Below, one piece after another: positions 27,001-39,000 of a stretch of 64,000 nucleotides of DNA. Under the pieces are notes generated by a model that searched no databases, had not been told where the DNA came from, and saw only the letters and a list, made by a program, of their open reading frames with translations. Position 1 is the first letter of the stretch, and every line of letters starts with the position of its first letter. A program made the translations under genes and the position numbers. Origin of the DNA: Bathymodiolus brooksi (lineage: Eukaryota; Mollusca; Bivalvia; Mytilida; Modiolidae); the NCBI GenBank assembly GCA_963680875.1, contig OY804578.1, positions 100,717,689 through 100,781,688 on the forward strand. Reading direction: 5' to 3'.

Positions 27001-30000
27001 TGAACTTGTGATTAAGCTAATCATACGATTAGCCATAATTACATGATTCATTCCTAATCATATAATTAGCTAATTCAATGATTAAATATGATTAGTTAAT
27101 GCATTGATTAAATTTAAATTCAGCAACAGAATTTAATCATTGCATAAGTCAAGTATGGGATTAGGAATTAATTATGTAATTTTGGCTAATCAGCTGGTTA
27201 GTTTAATCACAAGTTCAACAACGAACCCCAGATTATTTGCAGAATCAATAACCACTTACAAGAGGCACTTAAAAGTCTATGACATATCACATTAGTAATG
27301 GTTGGTTTCAATTTTCTGTCTGATAAAATTTTAACAGGCAACTGATCATAAAAGGATTTTCAGTCAATTAAAGTCATTTTTTTTTTCTAATTGCTTAACT
27401 GGAGTGCAAAACTAATTTCCAAGTTTTATTTCTTCTTTTGACTGCTCAATTTAGATCATTGAAAAAAAATATCAGAATCATGTGAAATAATTTGGGTAGA
27501 AAAAAATCTACAAAATGATGACCAGTGACATTAAACATGATTAGAAACCGATTCATTTGAGAAAGTATTCTATTGGTTTAAAAATAATGAAAGAACCAAA
27601 CTATTACAATATTTGTCTGGAGGATCGGAAGATTATGAATAACGTGCTGTCCGCGTTGAGAGAGCAACTTGCATTGTAAGACACATTCAAAATATTTTAA
27701 TGACTGATATTTTTGTATCTTACCTTTGTGTCTTTACAACATTAATTTCGTGTTGCTTTGTTTCAATGTCAATTTTCTTTGATCTGACATAAGATTTCCA
27801 TGCATTCCAAGCTCTGAATAACAACTTCCAATCTGCCATAGCTCTAGCCTTACCCATCAGAAGTCTCTTTTCTAAAACTAGATGATACCAAACCGAGAAA
27901 TGTCTCTGTAGAGTCTACAAATAAATAATAAACATCGTTATTTTATTTACTTGACAGAGCATTTGACAAATGTTTTTGATTATGCAAGGGAGATAATAAA
28001 TTATTGGTTAATAAATTCATATCATACACATTAACTTTTCAGATGACAATCTCCCCTTCTTTCCCCCACGTCTGATTTATATCCATTGTATTTGTTCACT
28101 TTTGTATTGCAATTTTATCAATGTAATTTACATGCAAAGTCTGTGTCAGATCTGAATGACAATATAAATTTGAATGTATTCTAAGGCAAGTTCCAAAGAA
28201 TATATGTATTACACTAATATTATGATTTCCTATTTTTTCAACATAATTTTTTCAGACCGATCTTTAAATGAAGTCTACATGAAGGAAAATCTTTGTTTAT
28301 TTAACCTGTATAAACTGAACACCTGTCTATTTCTATCACAAAAGTTGGTTCCAAGGAAGTTTAGTTTAGACAGGTTTAACTACTCCAAGAGTAGTCCAAA
28401 CTCAGAACTTTTAGCAGCAATATGTACATAGGTAGATGTACGTCCAACTACCATATTATCAAGCCCCCATAATTTGACAAGGCTATGCAACTTTAGACCA
28501 TGAGGATTCCTTTAATATTTGAGAATTTTTATTTCCATAATAATTTGTGTAAGGCCATGGAAAAAAATACTTGTGTTTCCACTAACATTCTTGAGAAAAA
28601 ATATGGTAGGTAGTTAGGCAAAACTTTTTTTTTTTTTTTTTTTTTTACATTTTACCTAGGTTATATAGAACAAAGATCTGATATTAACCATGCTGGTCCA
28701 AAAAAGGAAAATTTATACTTAAGGTTGGACACTAAAAATTAGAGTTGGAAGGGTTAGCAGAAACACAGGTATTTTGTTTTTTTGGCCTAACAAGATATCA
28801 TACCCTAAGATCAGCAGAAACACAGGTATTTTGTTTTTTTGGCCTAACAAGATATCATACCCTAAGATCAGCAGAAACACAAGTATTTTGTTTTTTTGGC
28901 CTAACAAGATATCATACCCTAAGATCAGCAGAAACACAAGTATTTTGTTTTTTTGGCCTAACAAGATATCATACCCTAAGATCAGCAGAAACACAAGTAT
29001 TTTGTTTTTTTGGCCTAACAAGATATCATACCCTAAGATCAGCAGCCTCTTGTCTTTTCTTCAGTTCATTCAGCCTCTGTAACAGTATCCTCTGTTTTTC
29101 TTCTGTTTTCTTCTCTTGTTCTATCTCTTGTCTTTCTCTCTCGTCTTCTTCATGATTAACCACCTGCATGGCATAAGAATCCATCTCATCTTTCTTCTTT
29201 TCTTCTCTATAAACATTTCAAAATTATTTAGTTAAGTGAGTATTATTTAAGGCCAAGTGAGCAGTTTTTCAGCTACATCAAGAAAAATTTACAATTTGGT
29301 GAGATGATATATCTGTCTTGTACAATCTCTTGACTATTAGCGTCCCTGATAAGGTTATTCCAGAAATGTGTTAAGCACAATAAATTTGCTATCTATGTTT
29401 TTATTGTATTAGATCACCATGCTGAACTGGTGTTTGATAGTGCTTAGAACCCTGAAAAAAAAAAGAGTCCACATGTAGACACTCTGACACATTCTCTTGA
29501 ACATGAGCTAACTAGTTGTTTATTTACTTCATAATGATACATGCCTAGCAATGAAGCAACAAATACTAATTGCTTAGTAATTGGTTTGTGAAAAGTACAC
29601 ACACAAAAAGTAATTTTATTCATAAAATCCCTGACAAAAAAAAAAAAGAAGAAAATTCATAAAACAAACAAGTATTTGTCAATACACAAATGTATGAAGT
29701 ATAATACTTTAATCTAATTAAAATAAGATGGTTTTTAAATTTATTTTAGCTATCTAATGACATTCCGTAACAGGTCAAATCAGGGGTCATAATTTCAAAC
29801 GACCAATCATCACTGAGACTACCAAATATTCAGGTATTAAAAATGAGCACATGTCTTGAGCTTTGATCTGATTGGTCTCTAAATAAGATGAATGACAAGT
29901 TACCTGGCATAACCCCAAAAAATAATGTTCTTAAATGTTAGTATATCGGCAAAATAAAATGCTATAATCAGTCAAATAGCAGTCAGCGGTTGATTAAACA

Positions 30001-33000
30001 AATAAATATATATAAAATATACAGCACACAATAGGGCATTGGTATTATTCATTATAAAAAGAAAGTTTAAACAGTGATGATATACAATGCCACAAATATC
30101 AACAAAACAAACAATCACATCTCACCTCAATTCATTGAATACAATTACCATGATAGATGGTGTTGGAACAGACACAAAATTGTGGACGGATTAAAAACCA
30201 GTTCATGAGATTCCAAACCTCCCCCATGTTGCTTTTGTCATAAATTTTTCTATAAAAATATGTTGCATTTTTGAATTGATATCAATAGTCATCAAGAGGG
30301 AGGGTTTGGTTCCCATTACTCAATTTAACACAATTTTATGCCAAGGTAAACATTTCCACAAGTATAGTTTTGATAACCTTTAACTAAGTGATAAAATGAG
30401 ACATATATTGTAATCACTTCATACTGATGAAAAAATATGCCAATACAGTAGTCCTCCCCTTATAAGGCTATTCCTTTTGTAATGAAAAAGTGGTGGGGGA
30501 CAATTTACTAATTGTAACAGTGCATCTGAAATCTGGCCTTTGGAGGGAGTAGCTTTAGGACAGGGGAACTACTGCATAACATTATACCAATGGGCAGTAA
30601 ATCGAAGAAATTAGAAACACCTTTTTCTCAATTCCTCCATATTTTTTCTTTCCATTTGCATCTGTTTCCTTATGCTAGCCATTTCTTTCTTAATCAACAT
30701 GTCTTCCTTCTTTTGTTTAAACAGTTTATCTTGATCTTCCTAATATTAAAAATACAAAAACAACAACATTACAACAATCATAAATTTTAAAGCGTATACT
30801 TAACTAATGATAGACAGCCTTATGCTGTGAATGGTAAAATCATATTTAGTTCCATATCCTGAGAAGAAAATGGTTTTGTTTTAGTATTTAATAAATCGAC
30901 CTGCTCTTTTCAGAGGAGTAGAATGAGAGTCTGTTGTTGTTCTACACAATGTGAGCTATTTTTCAACTATATCATGGCAAGAACAAGTTCTATTTTGATG
31001 GGATAATGATAATGATGTCTGTTTTGTACTAGGCTAACATGCTGAGCTGGATTTTATAGTACTAAGTCACTGAAACAACAGTCTATGAGTTAGACATGTT
31101 GCTCCACTCAGTTGACACATTATCCTGACTTTAAGCCAACCAAGTCTATCCATGAGTAGACATGTTGCTCCACTCAGTTGACCCATTATCCTGACTTTAA
31201 GCCAACCAAGTCTATCCATGAGTAGGACATGTTGCTCCACTCAGTTGACACATTATCCTGACTTTAAGCCAACCAAGTCTATCCATGAGTAGGACATGTT
31301 GCTCCACTCAGTTGACATATTATCCTGACTTTAAGCCAACCAAGTCTATGATATTGCTTCTTAATGTTGTGAGTTAATCTGAAAAGCAGCAAATATCATT
31401 TTCATCATCTCTGGTTTGATCAGACTGGAGAGATCATTTTCTGGCTTGTTCATCATTGAGAGTAAATAAATGTTATTTTTTACCGACAATAAACGTTTAC
31501 TGTGTTAATCCTGCAATGTAAAAAGTTTTAAATAACTGGAAATTTTATGGAAAAGAGCAGAAACGACCGTCATTCTAAACATTTTCAAGGGTGTACTTAT
31601 TCATGAATACACTTATACTGTGATCATTTCACACTGCTTGCTCTACATGATTGAATCAGAAAAGCTTTACAAGGTCATTTTTGATACCTTTTTTTCAAAA
31701 TCAGACAATTGCAAGATAAAGGGGGAATAACTGTAATAATTATACTAATTTGTACAAGTAAAAAGTATGTTTATTTTGAATACCTTCATTATCATTTGTT
31801 TTGCCCTGTGTTGAGCCTCTTTTTTAGCTTGTTGTACTTTCCTTTTTCTGGTCAATTCCTCATCCTTCTTTTCTCTTTTTTCCTTTACCTTAAAATAATA
31901 TTTAGAAAATAATGACCACAATCATTCAGATGATTGAAGACCTGGAATGTTTTATGGATTATCCCCAACTAATGATTGAAGACCTGGAATGTTTTATGGA
32001 TTATCCCCAACTAGAGCATCTAAAATTACAACATAATAATGAGCACTACTTCACAATAAAAATCTATAGAGATGATATTAGTTATAAAACTTGTGTCTGA
32101 TCCATTTGTTTTAATTGAACAATAAAATATGCATCAATTAATAGGGGCCGTCATGATCGTGATTGTATGGTAGTTGGATTTACAATCAGTGCCTATCACC
32201 ACTTACTTTGTGAGTTTGAACCCCGCTCAGGTGAGGTGTACTTGATACAACATTATGAAATAAAGCTTTGTCAGTGGCAAGTCAGTGGTTTTCTCTGGTT
32301 TCCTCCACTAATAAAACTCACCTCCATGATATAACTGAAATATTATTGAAAGTGGCATTAAACACCATAATCCTAACCCTTTAAATTAATCAAATTTAAT
32401 GTCATCAAAAACTTGATATGAATATCTCCATATGTATAAAAACAATCTGGAATGTCAATCCATATAAACTAGAAAGAGTAGAAATAACAAAGCTTAAATT
32501 ATAGGTCATACTTATTGCATTACAAGAGTTTGTAAATGATCATTGATATACAGTTTGAATTGGGTTCAATTAATTAATTCTGAGAGGAAAAACCTTTTAG
32601 TAATTTCACCATTGGATACTATATCAAAATTTATCCTGCAATGACAGCATTTACCGACCAATATAGCCTGCCCAATATTTTTTTTGATATTGGTAAGTTA
32701 TAAATAGAACATACAAATGTAAGCTCCACCCACATTGGGGCACATCAGGGGATATTGTTTTTAAATACATACACAAAATTATTTCAAATACTTTTATCAT
32801 CGTCCAGTAAACATTTATTTACGATTTAAAATTGCAGGATAAATCAGGGGTTTCAAAGTTTTTTATAATAGGAGGTACTTCTTAAATTTTAGGAGGTACC
32901 TAAAAAATTAGGCTGAGGGCCGTAATAGGTCCAGGGGGGCAGAAGCTACTGAAATCTAGGATTTTGTGGACCAAAAAATGTACTTCAGAGACTGCAAAAC

Positions 33001-36000
33001 ATTAAGCGTTTTTGAAAGAAAAATCCCATTAACTTTAGAGTTCAGATTTCATCAAGAGTGAAGACCATGCATAATGCCTGGATTTTTCCCCCCTATTTCT
33101 TTATTGAATATTTCAGTTTACAGACTTCAGCCAAGATTATTCATAGATAGTCCGCCATATCTTTAAAAAAAACCCAAAAGGACCATAAAGTGCTACGGTT
33201 CCGCAGCTAGGCTTGACCAAGCCATTGTTATCAAAGCTTAAACTTCTCAAAATTCTTTTGTTGGCGTTGTACTTTTCTTTTTCACAATACCTTGGCTTGT
33301 GTGTTTTTTTTTACTTTATTACCAGTAATTAAACTCATCAAAGACCATTGGCACGGATCAAGACATATAAGTGTCATAATTAATGAAACATATAAATTTA
33401 ATTTGCAATCATCAATCTTTAATAAAAATTTTAATTTTAATAGATCAATACAAATATAATTAAACAAAAACAATATATATTGTTACTTTCACGACTTATG
33501 TGCAAAAAAAATGTTCGAACAAAAACGATTCGCGGGAAGACATTTATTAACATTTGAATCACAAAAGTTAAATTATTTTGGAAAAAAAGTGGGGCCGGCG
33601 TTTTGACATTACAATGTAATTCGTATTTGAGCCATGTCCGGTCCTTTTTCAAGATTTCTAGTAATTTCCTATCCCTTATCTCCTTGTACCCCCTTTTAAA
33701 AATGTTTTTCAGCACACTTTCATTTCTGTGAACAACCGCGGTAGGGCCCCGTCAAAATATGTAAATATATTAACCATAGGTTTTTATTTTTGTATACCGG
33801 AAGTTAAGTAATATAGACGGAGTTAAGCAACAAGAATGATTCGACCCTGGGTTTTAAATGGATAAAAAAAATCGCACAAATTATTATGTAGTCATATATT
33901 CATAATACATAATGATCATACTTATATTACTGAAGATTACACTAAATTGTGTTTGAACATAATTTGTAATCGGTCATTTTTTTATTTTGAAATGATGTCA
34001 GCTTTGTTTCGGTCCGAGTTTACACAAGGATGAAAAGATATTGGGGCGAAAACATATCTATTTACCGCATGCGCAAACTGCTATTTACGATTCTAAGGTA
34101 AAGTTATTTTTAAAACAGGGAATATCCCATCAACTTGGTCGTGACGCAGTTGTTCGATTTGAATGCGAGAATTCAGCAATTGACGTGATCATTAATTTTT
34201 TATGGAAAATATTCTACAAGCCTATCGACCATCGTACTTGTGGTTTTCACCACCGCTAATTTTGGGGGGTTCAGTAATTTCTGCAGGTACTATACACGAT
34301 CTCAGACGGGTAAAAGTACCGGGTACCGGCCCACTTTGAAACCCCTGATAAATACAATACATGTGCACTGTCCAAACATATAGGTAAATATATGTATTCG
34401 GCGCGAAACGCGGGAAAAGGCTTGGCGAAGCCTCGCCTTTTCCCCCGTTTCTAAGCCTCATACACATATTACCTATATGCTTCGACAGTGCACAAGTATT
34501 GTATATATGTTCTGCAGTGGTAAATTGTATTTATGGACCAATTATTTACATGTTTGTGACGTAATTCCATTTTCAGTCTGGGATCTTTGTATTTGCTGGC
34601 ATCATCAAAACCCAAATCATTGACAACTCGATCAGCTACTACTTTCTTCTTCAACATTTGATCAAGTACAGTGTTGACAGCTCTGTCTTCATCCATGTCT
34701 TGTAGAAATGCATAGGGATCTTAAGAGAAAAGAAGAAACATCACTATTATAAACATAGCTTAAAATATGTGAAGACAGGGTACTCAACATCGTCTGTAGC
34801 CCACAACTGATCATGCTTCGATACTCTGCACTCATCACCCGTGGCTCAACTGACAGAGACATCCTTGTAGTCACTCATCTGTAACCCACAGCTGATCATG
34901 CTCCGATATACTCCACTCATCCATCGCCACTCATGGATCAACTGACAGGGAAATCCTTGTAGTTACAAGTTAGTCATGAGTCAGGGTAATTTGTAGTAAT
35001 TTAATTTGATGAGACCAGAAGACATTTCTGAAAATTTTGGTGAGTCCCACCATTGTATGAATTTAAAATTTGAAAACTTTGATGAGTCCTAACTGAAAAT
35101 TTGAGTGATACCTGATGTCATGGAAACTTCTAAACACAGATCAGTTAAGGAATAAATAAAAAATGACAGCTTACATATGCATTGACCCATCAGTAATGAA
35201 GAAATATTTAAGTACAAGGACGATTCGAATAAAAAAACAACAATATTTTATAATTTCTTCCTATGTTCTAATTTTGTATGTAATTTATTTTGTTCTGTCA
35301 GATTTTTAAAATAACAAAAAATTAAAGACTATGTTGTCTCTCCCACATTCAGATTGATCTTTTCAGAAAAAAACATCTTGAAATTCCCATTTTAAATGCA
35401 GGATAATTTTTGTGTACAACTAACAGCATTTTGATTAAATTTCCAAGTCAAAAGGGGAGATAACTGCTACAAAATGAGGAAGACATATTTACAGTGAATT
35501 ATTTACCTTCTTCATCTTTGTACTTCTTCCTGTAATAATTCATTCCATACTCCTCATTGTTATTATCTACCAGATGGTCCCATTCTCGTTTGACCTCTAA
35601 TGACTTCTTGTTCCACGGCTCATCATCAAATTCGTCCATATCATTGTCCAATCGTATCTTGTCATTGACCCACTGTGACAGCAATTCGTGAGCTGGAATA
35701 AAAACGACATTCATTTGGCATGTTCGAATAAAAAACATTACACAGGATGATAAATAACCACATTCATTCAATTCTTGTAATAAGTGGAAGCACATCTGTG
35801 CAGGTTTTTTCACTGTTTATATCATAATCCATATTGTGGTTGAAGATCCAATTATCAAGAGGGGAAGGATTGGGATCCTATTAATAGCTTTAATCCTGCA
35901 ACATCTTTGTGTCTGTCCCAAACCAGGGCCTGGATTTCCAATGCCACAAATCATGGTCTTTTTTTTGTGTGTTCAATGCTCTGAGGCACGAGGTGTCTGC

Positions 36001-39000
36001 CCATTATGTTGACCATTACTGTTTAAACTTTCTTTTCATTATGACACAATTGTCTGATTTTAAGTTTAACTTCTTTGAATAATCTATACAATACAATCCT
36101 TAGCATGGTAGGCCAAAGCAGCCAAAAATATTTTCAGCTTGCTTAATATCAAGAAAGTTCCTTGGTGAAATATGATATGATCATGGCAAACTTTGAATAT
36201 GGGTTTATGGTGTATAAAGCCATTTTCAACAATATTTCAGTTATATCGTGGCAGTCAGTTTTATTGGTGGAGGAAACCGGAGTACCTGCAGAAAACCACC
36301 GACCTGTCGCAAGTCACTGACAAACTTTATCACATAACGTTGTATCGAGTACACCTCGCCATGAACAGGGTTCGAACTCACAACTTTAGTGGTGATAGGC
36401 ACCGATTGCACAGGTAGTTGTAAATCCAACTACCATACGATCATGACCACGACGGCCCCCATATCTCCCCCTGTGGCAAATGTTGAATACTGTATGTAAG
36501 AAAGCAATTATTGATTAAAATTTTTAACTGTTGCTCTTGATTGTACTCTGATCCAACAGACCATCAACACGTCAAAACATGATTGACTGTAAAATCAACA
36601 TTATGATCTTGCAGACCATTATGGCATTAATACTTATACTTAACATCCTTATAAGGCTGTAAAATGAACATTTTGAACAAGTTTTATCCACCATCATGAC
36701 CATTAACGATAAATAAGATAAAACAATAACAAGATGTTGCACGCTACGTCGTGCTAAGAATACCCCCACTCATTCATTTGTAAGTCGCACGGTAAACAGG
36801 AAATAGATGTGCGGTAAACCTGGAGAGGGGAGACACGGTACAAGTCACCATGCCAAAGCCATATATCAAATATCAAATCATTTCTTCCAGTAGAAGCTGA
36901 GATAACTGTTACGAAAGTTTTCATTACGGCAAACATGAAAAATTCTAAGTCGCACTGTAAACAGGAAGTAGATGTTCGGTAAACCTGGAAAGGGGAGACA
37001 CAGTACAAGTCACCATGCCAAAGCCATATATCAAATATAAAATCATTTCTTCCAGTAGAAGCTGAGATATCTGTTATGAAAGTGTGAACGGACAGACGGA
37101 CAAACGGACGGACGGACAGACAGGGTGATTGCAATATAGCCCCCTCTCTATGAGTGGGGGTATAATAAAATACTAGTGTTACCCTCTGAATGTGCATCAT
37201 CATGTTCCCTCAACTGATCAACATTCCTTAAGGCTGCACTTCTCTTCTGTTTCCCACCAAACACAGCTTCAGCAGCTTGGTTGGATGCATCTTCAACCTT
37301 CTATTAATAAAAGAACAAAAATGTCCATTTACATCATGTTTTATATCTTCTAAAATTAGACTAGAGCTGCAAATAATTTTCATGTGCAAGTGACGAGAAC
37401 AGCTTGTTTACATTTACAGTTTTGCATTATTGTTTATAGAAGTGTTTGTGTATAGGCTATTTTTGAAATTTTATCAGGAATATTTATAATGTGTATTAAT
37501 TATTTACTACATATCACATGCATCTATTTTTAAGTGGCATTGCAACTTGATATTGACCATTTCATCAATAATGTAGAAAAGAACGTTTAAATGCTGATGA
37601 TCAACTAATATCAATTTGCTAACCATATACACGTATAGATATATCCATTAACAATATATTCCATGTAAAATCAGATTTTGCATATGATGTCAACTGCACA
37701 CTTTTTGCAGCTGTTCACATACATAATAGACACACAAAAAATAGTCCAATAGTAATGTTTATACACTCCTAATTCTTCTGATGGCAAAGACTCAACATCA
37801 ACAACAATACCTCTTGCAGTATTATGTAATTTTTCTCAAATAATTATGAATGAAATAATGTTATGTTTTGGTAATAGATTGTCTTTTTAATGATTTATAT
37901 GTAATGGAGAAGACCTTGTAAGTTTATAACTTGTGTTTGATCCATTGTCTGTATAATTGCTTGACAATACAATATTCTTAAAGTATAAATATTATGAATA
38001 AAATTAATATTAAATTCAAGGAGAAAGATGATTTACCTTAATCCAGTCTTGTATGTCATTTTTTGTAGTCACTTTCTGAAAGAAAAAAAATTGTGTTAAT
38101 TACAGAAAGTATGTTGTTTACGATACAAGTCATACAGAAACAGCAGAAAAAAAGATATTTATCAGCCCAGAAAGGTTGGATATGGCACTTTGACAGACAG
38201 CTGAAGTAAGACATTCCTATTAATACATCTGTCCTAATAATAAGGGGAGCCATCATGGTTGTGATCGTATGGTAGTTGGATTTACCACTACCTATGCAAT
38301 CAGAGCCTACCACCACTAATGTTGTGAGTTCGAATCCAACTCAGGCGAGGTATAATCGATACATGTGATAAAGTTTGTCAGTGACTTGAGGTGGTTTTCT
38401 CTGGTTTCCTCCACCAATCAAACTGACTGCCACAATATAACTGAAATATTGTTGAAAGTGGCTTAAGCACCATAACCCTAACCACTCCCATACAGAGACA
38501 GCAGAAAAAAAGATATTTATCAGCCCAGAAAGGTTGGATATGGCGCTTTGACAGACAGCTGAAGTAAGACATTCCTATTAATACATCTGTCCTAATAATA
38601 AGGGGAGCCATCATGGTTGTGATCGTATGGTAGTTGGATTTACCACTACCTATGCAATCAGAGCCTACCACCACTAATGTTGTGAGTTCGAATCCAACTC
38701 AGGCGAGGTATAATCGCTACATGTGATAAAGTTTGTCAGTGACTTGAGGTGGTTTTCTCTGGTTTCCTCCACCAATCAAACTGACTGCCACAATATAACT
38801 GAAATATTGTTGAAAGTGGCTTAAGCACCATAACCCTAACCACTCCCATACAGAGACAGCAGAAAAAAAAAGACATTTGCCAGTCTAGAAAGGTTGGACT
38901 AATAACCTATGAATATAGGTGTGCTCCGACTACAACGGAGGAACCTACAAGACAGAACAGAACAGAACATTGGCGCTTTGACAGACAGCTAAACTTGTTA

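Larger units (their letters stand above)
38131..38865. repeat. 358-bp tandem duplication containing a V-SINE
   Basis: The unit beginning CATACAGAAACAGCAG is repeated at 38489 with few differences, and starts a third time at 38847 before diverging. Each full unit holds a plus-strand V-SINE (38244-38484 and 38602-38842). The SINE therefore inserted before the duplication. Confidence 0.92.

Noticed and set aside
28719..29155. Open frames of 100-136 codons on both strands across the 57-bp repeats
   Set aside because: The 57-bp period is a multiple of three and one unit lacks stops in several frames, so long frames appear by repetition. The real coding part ends at 29032 on the minus strand.
34041..34259. 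A 72-codon open frame as a small gene
   Set aside because: It lies inside the hAT-like element, has no family resemblance and no supporting splice or start context.
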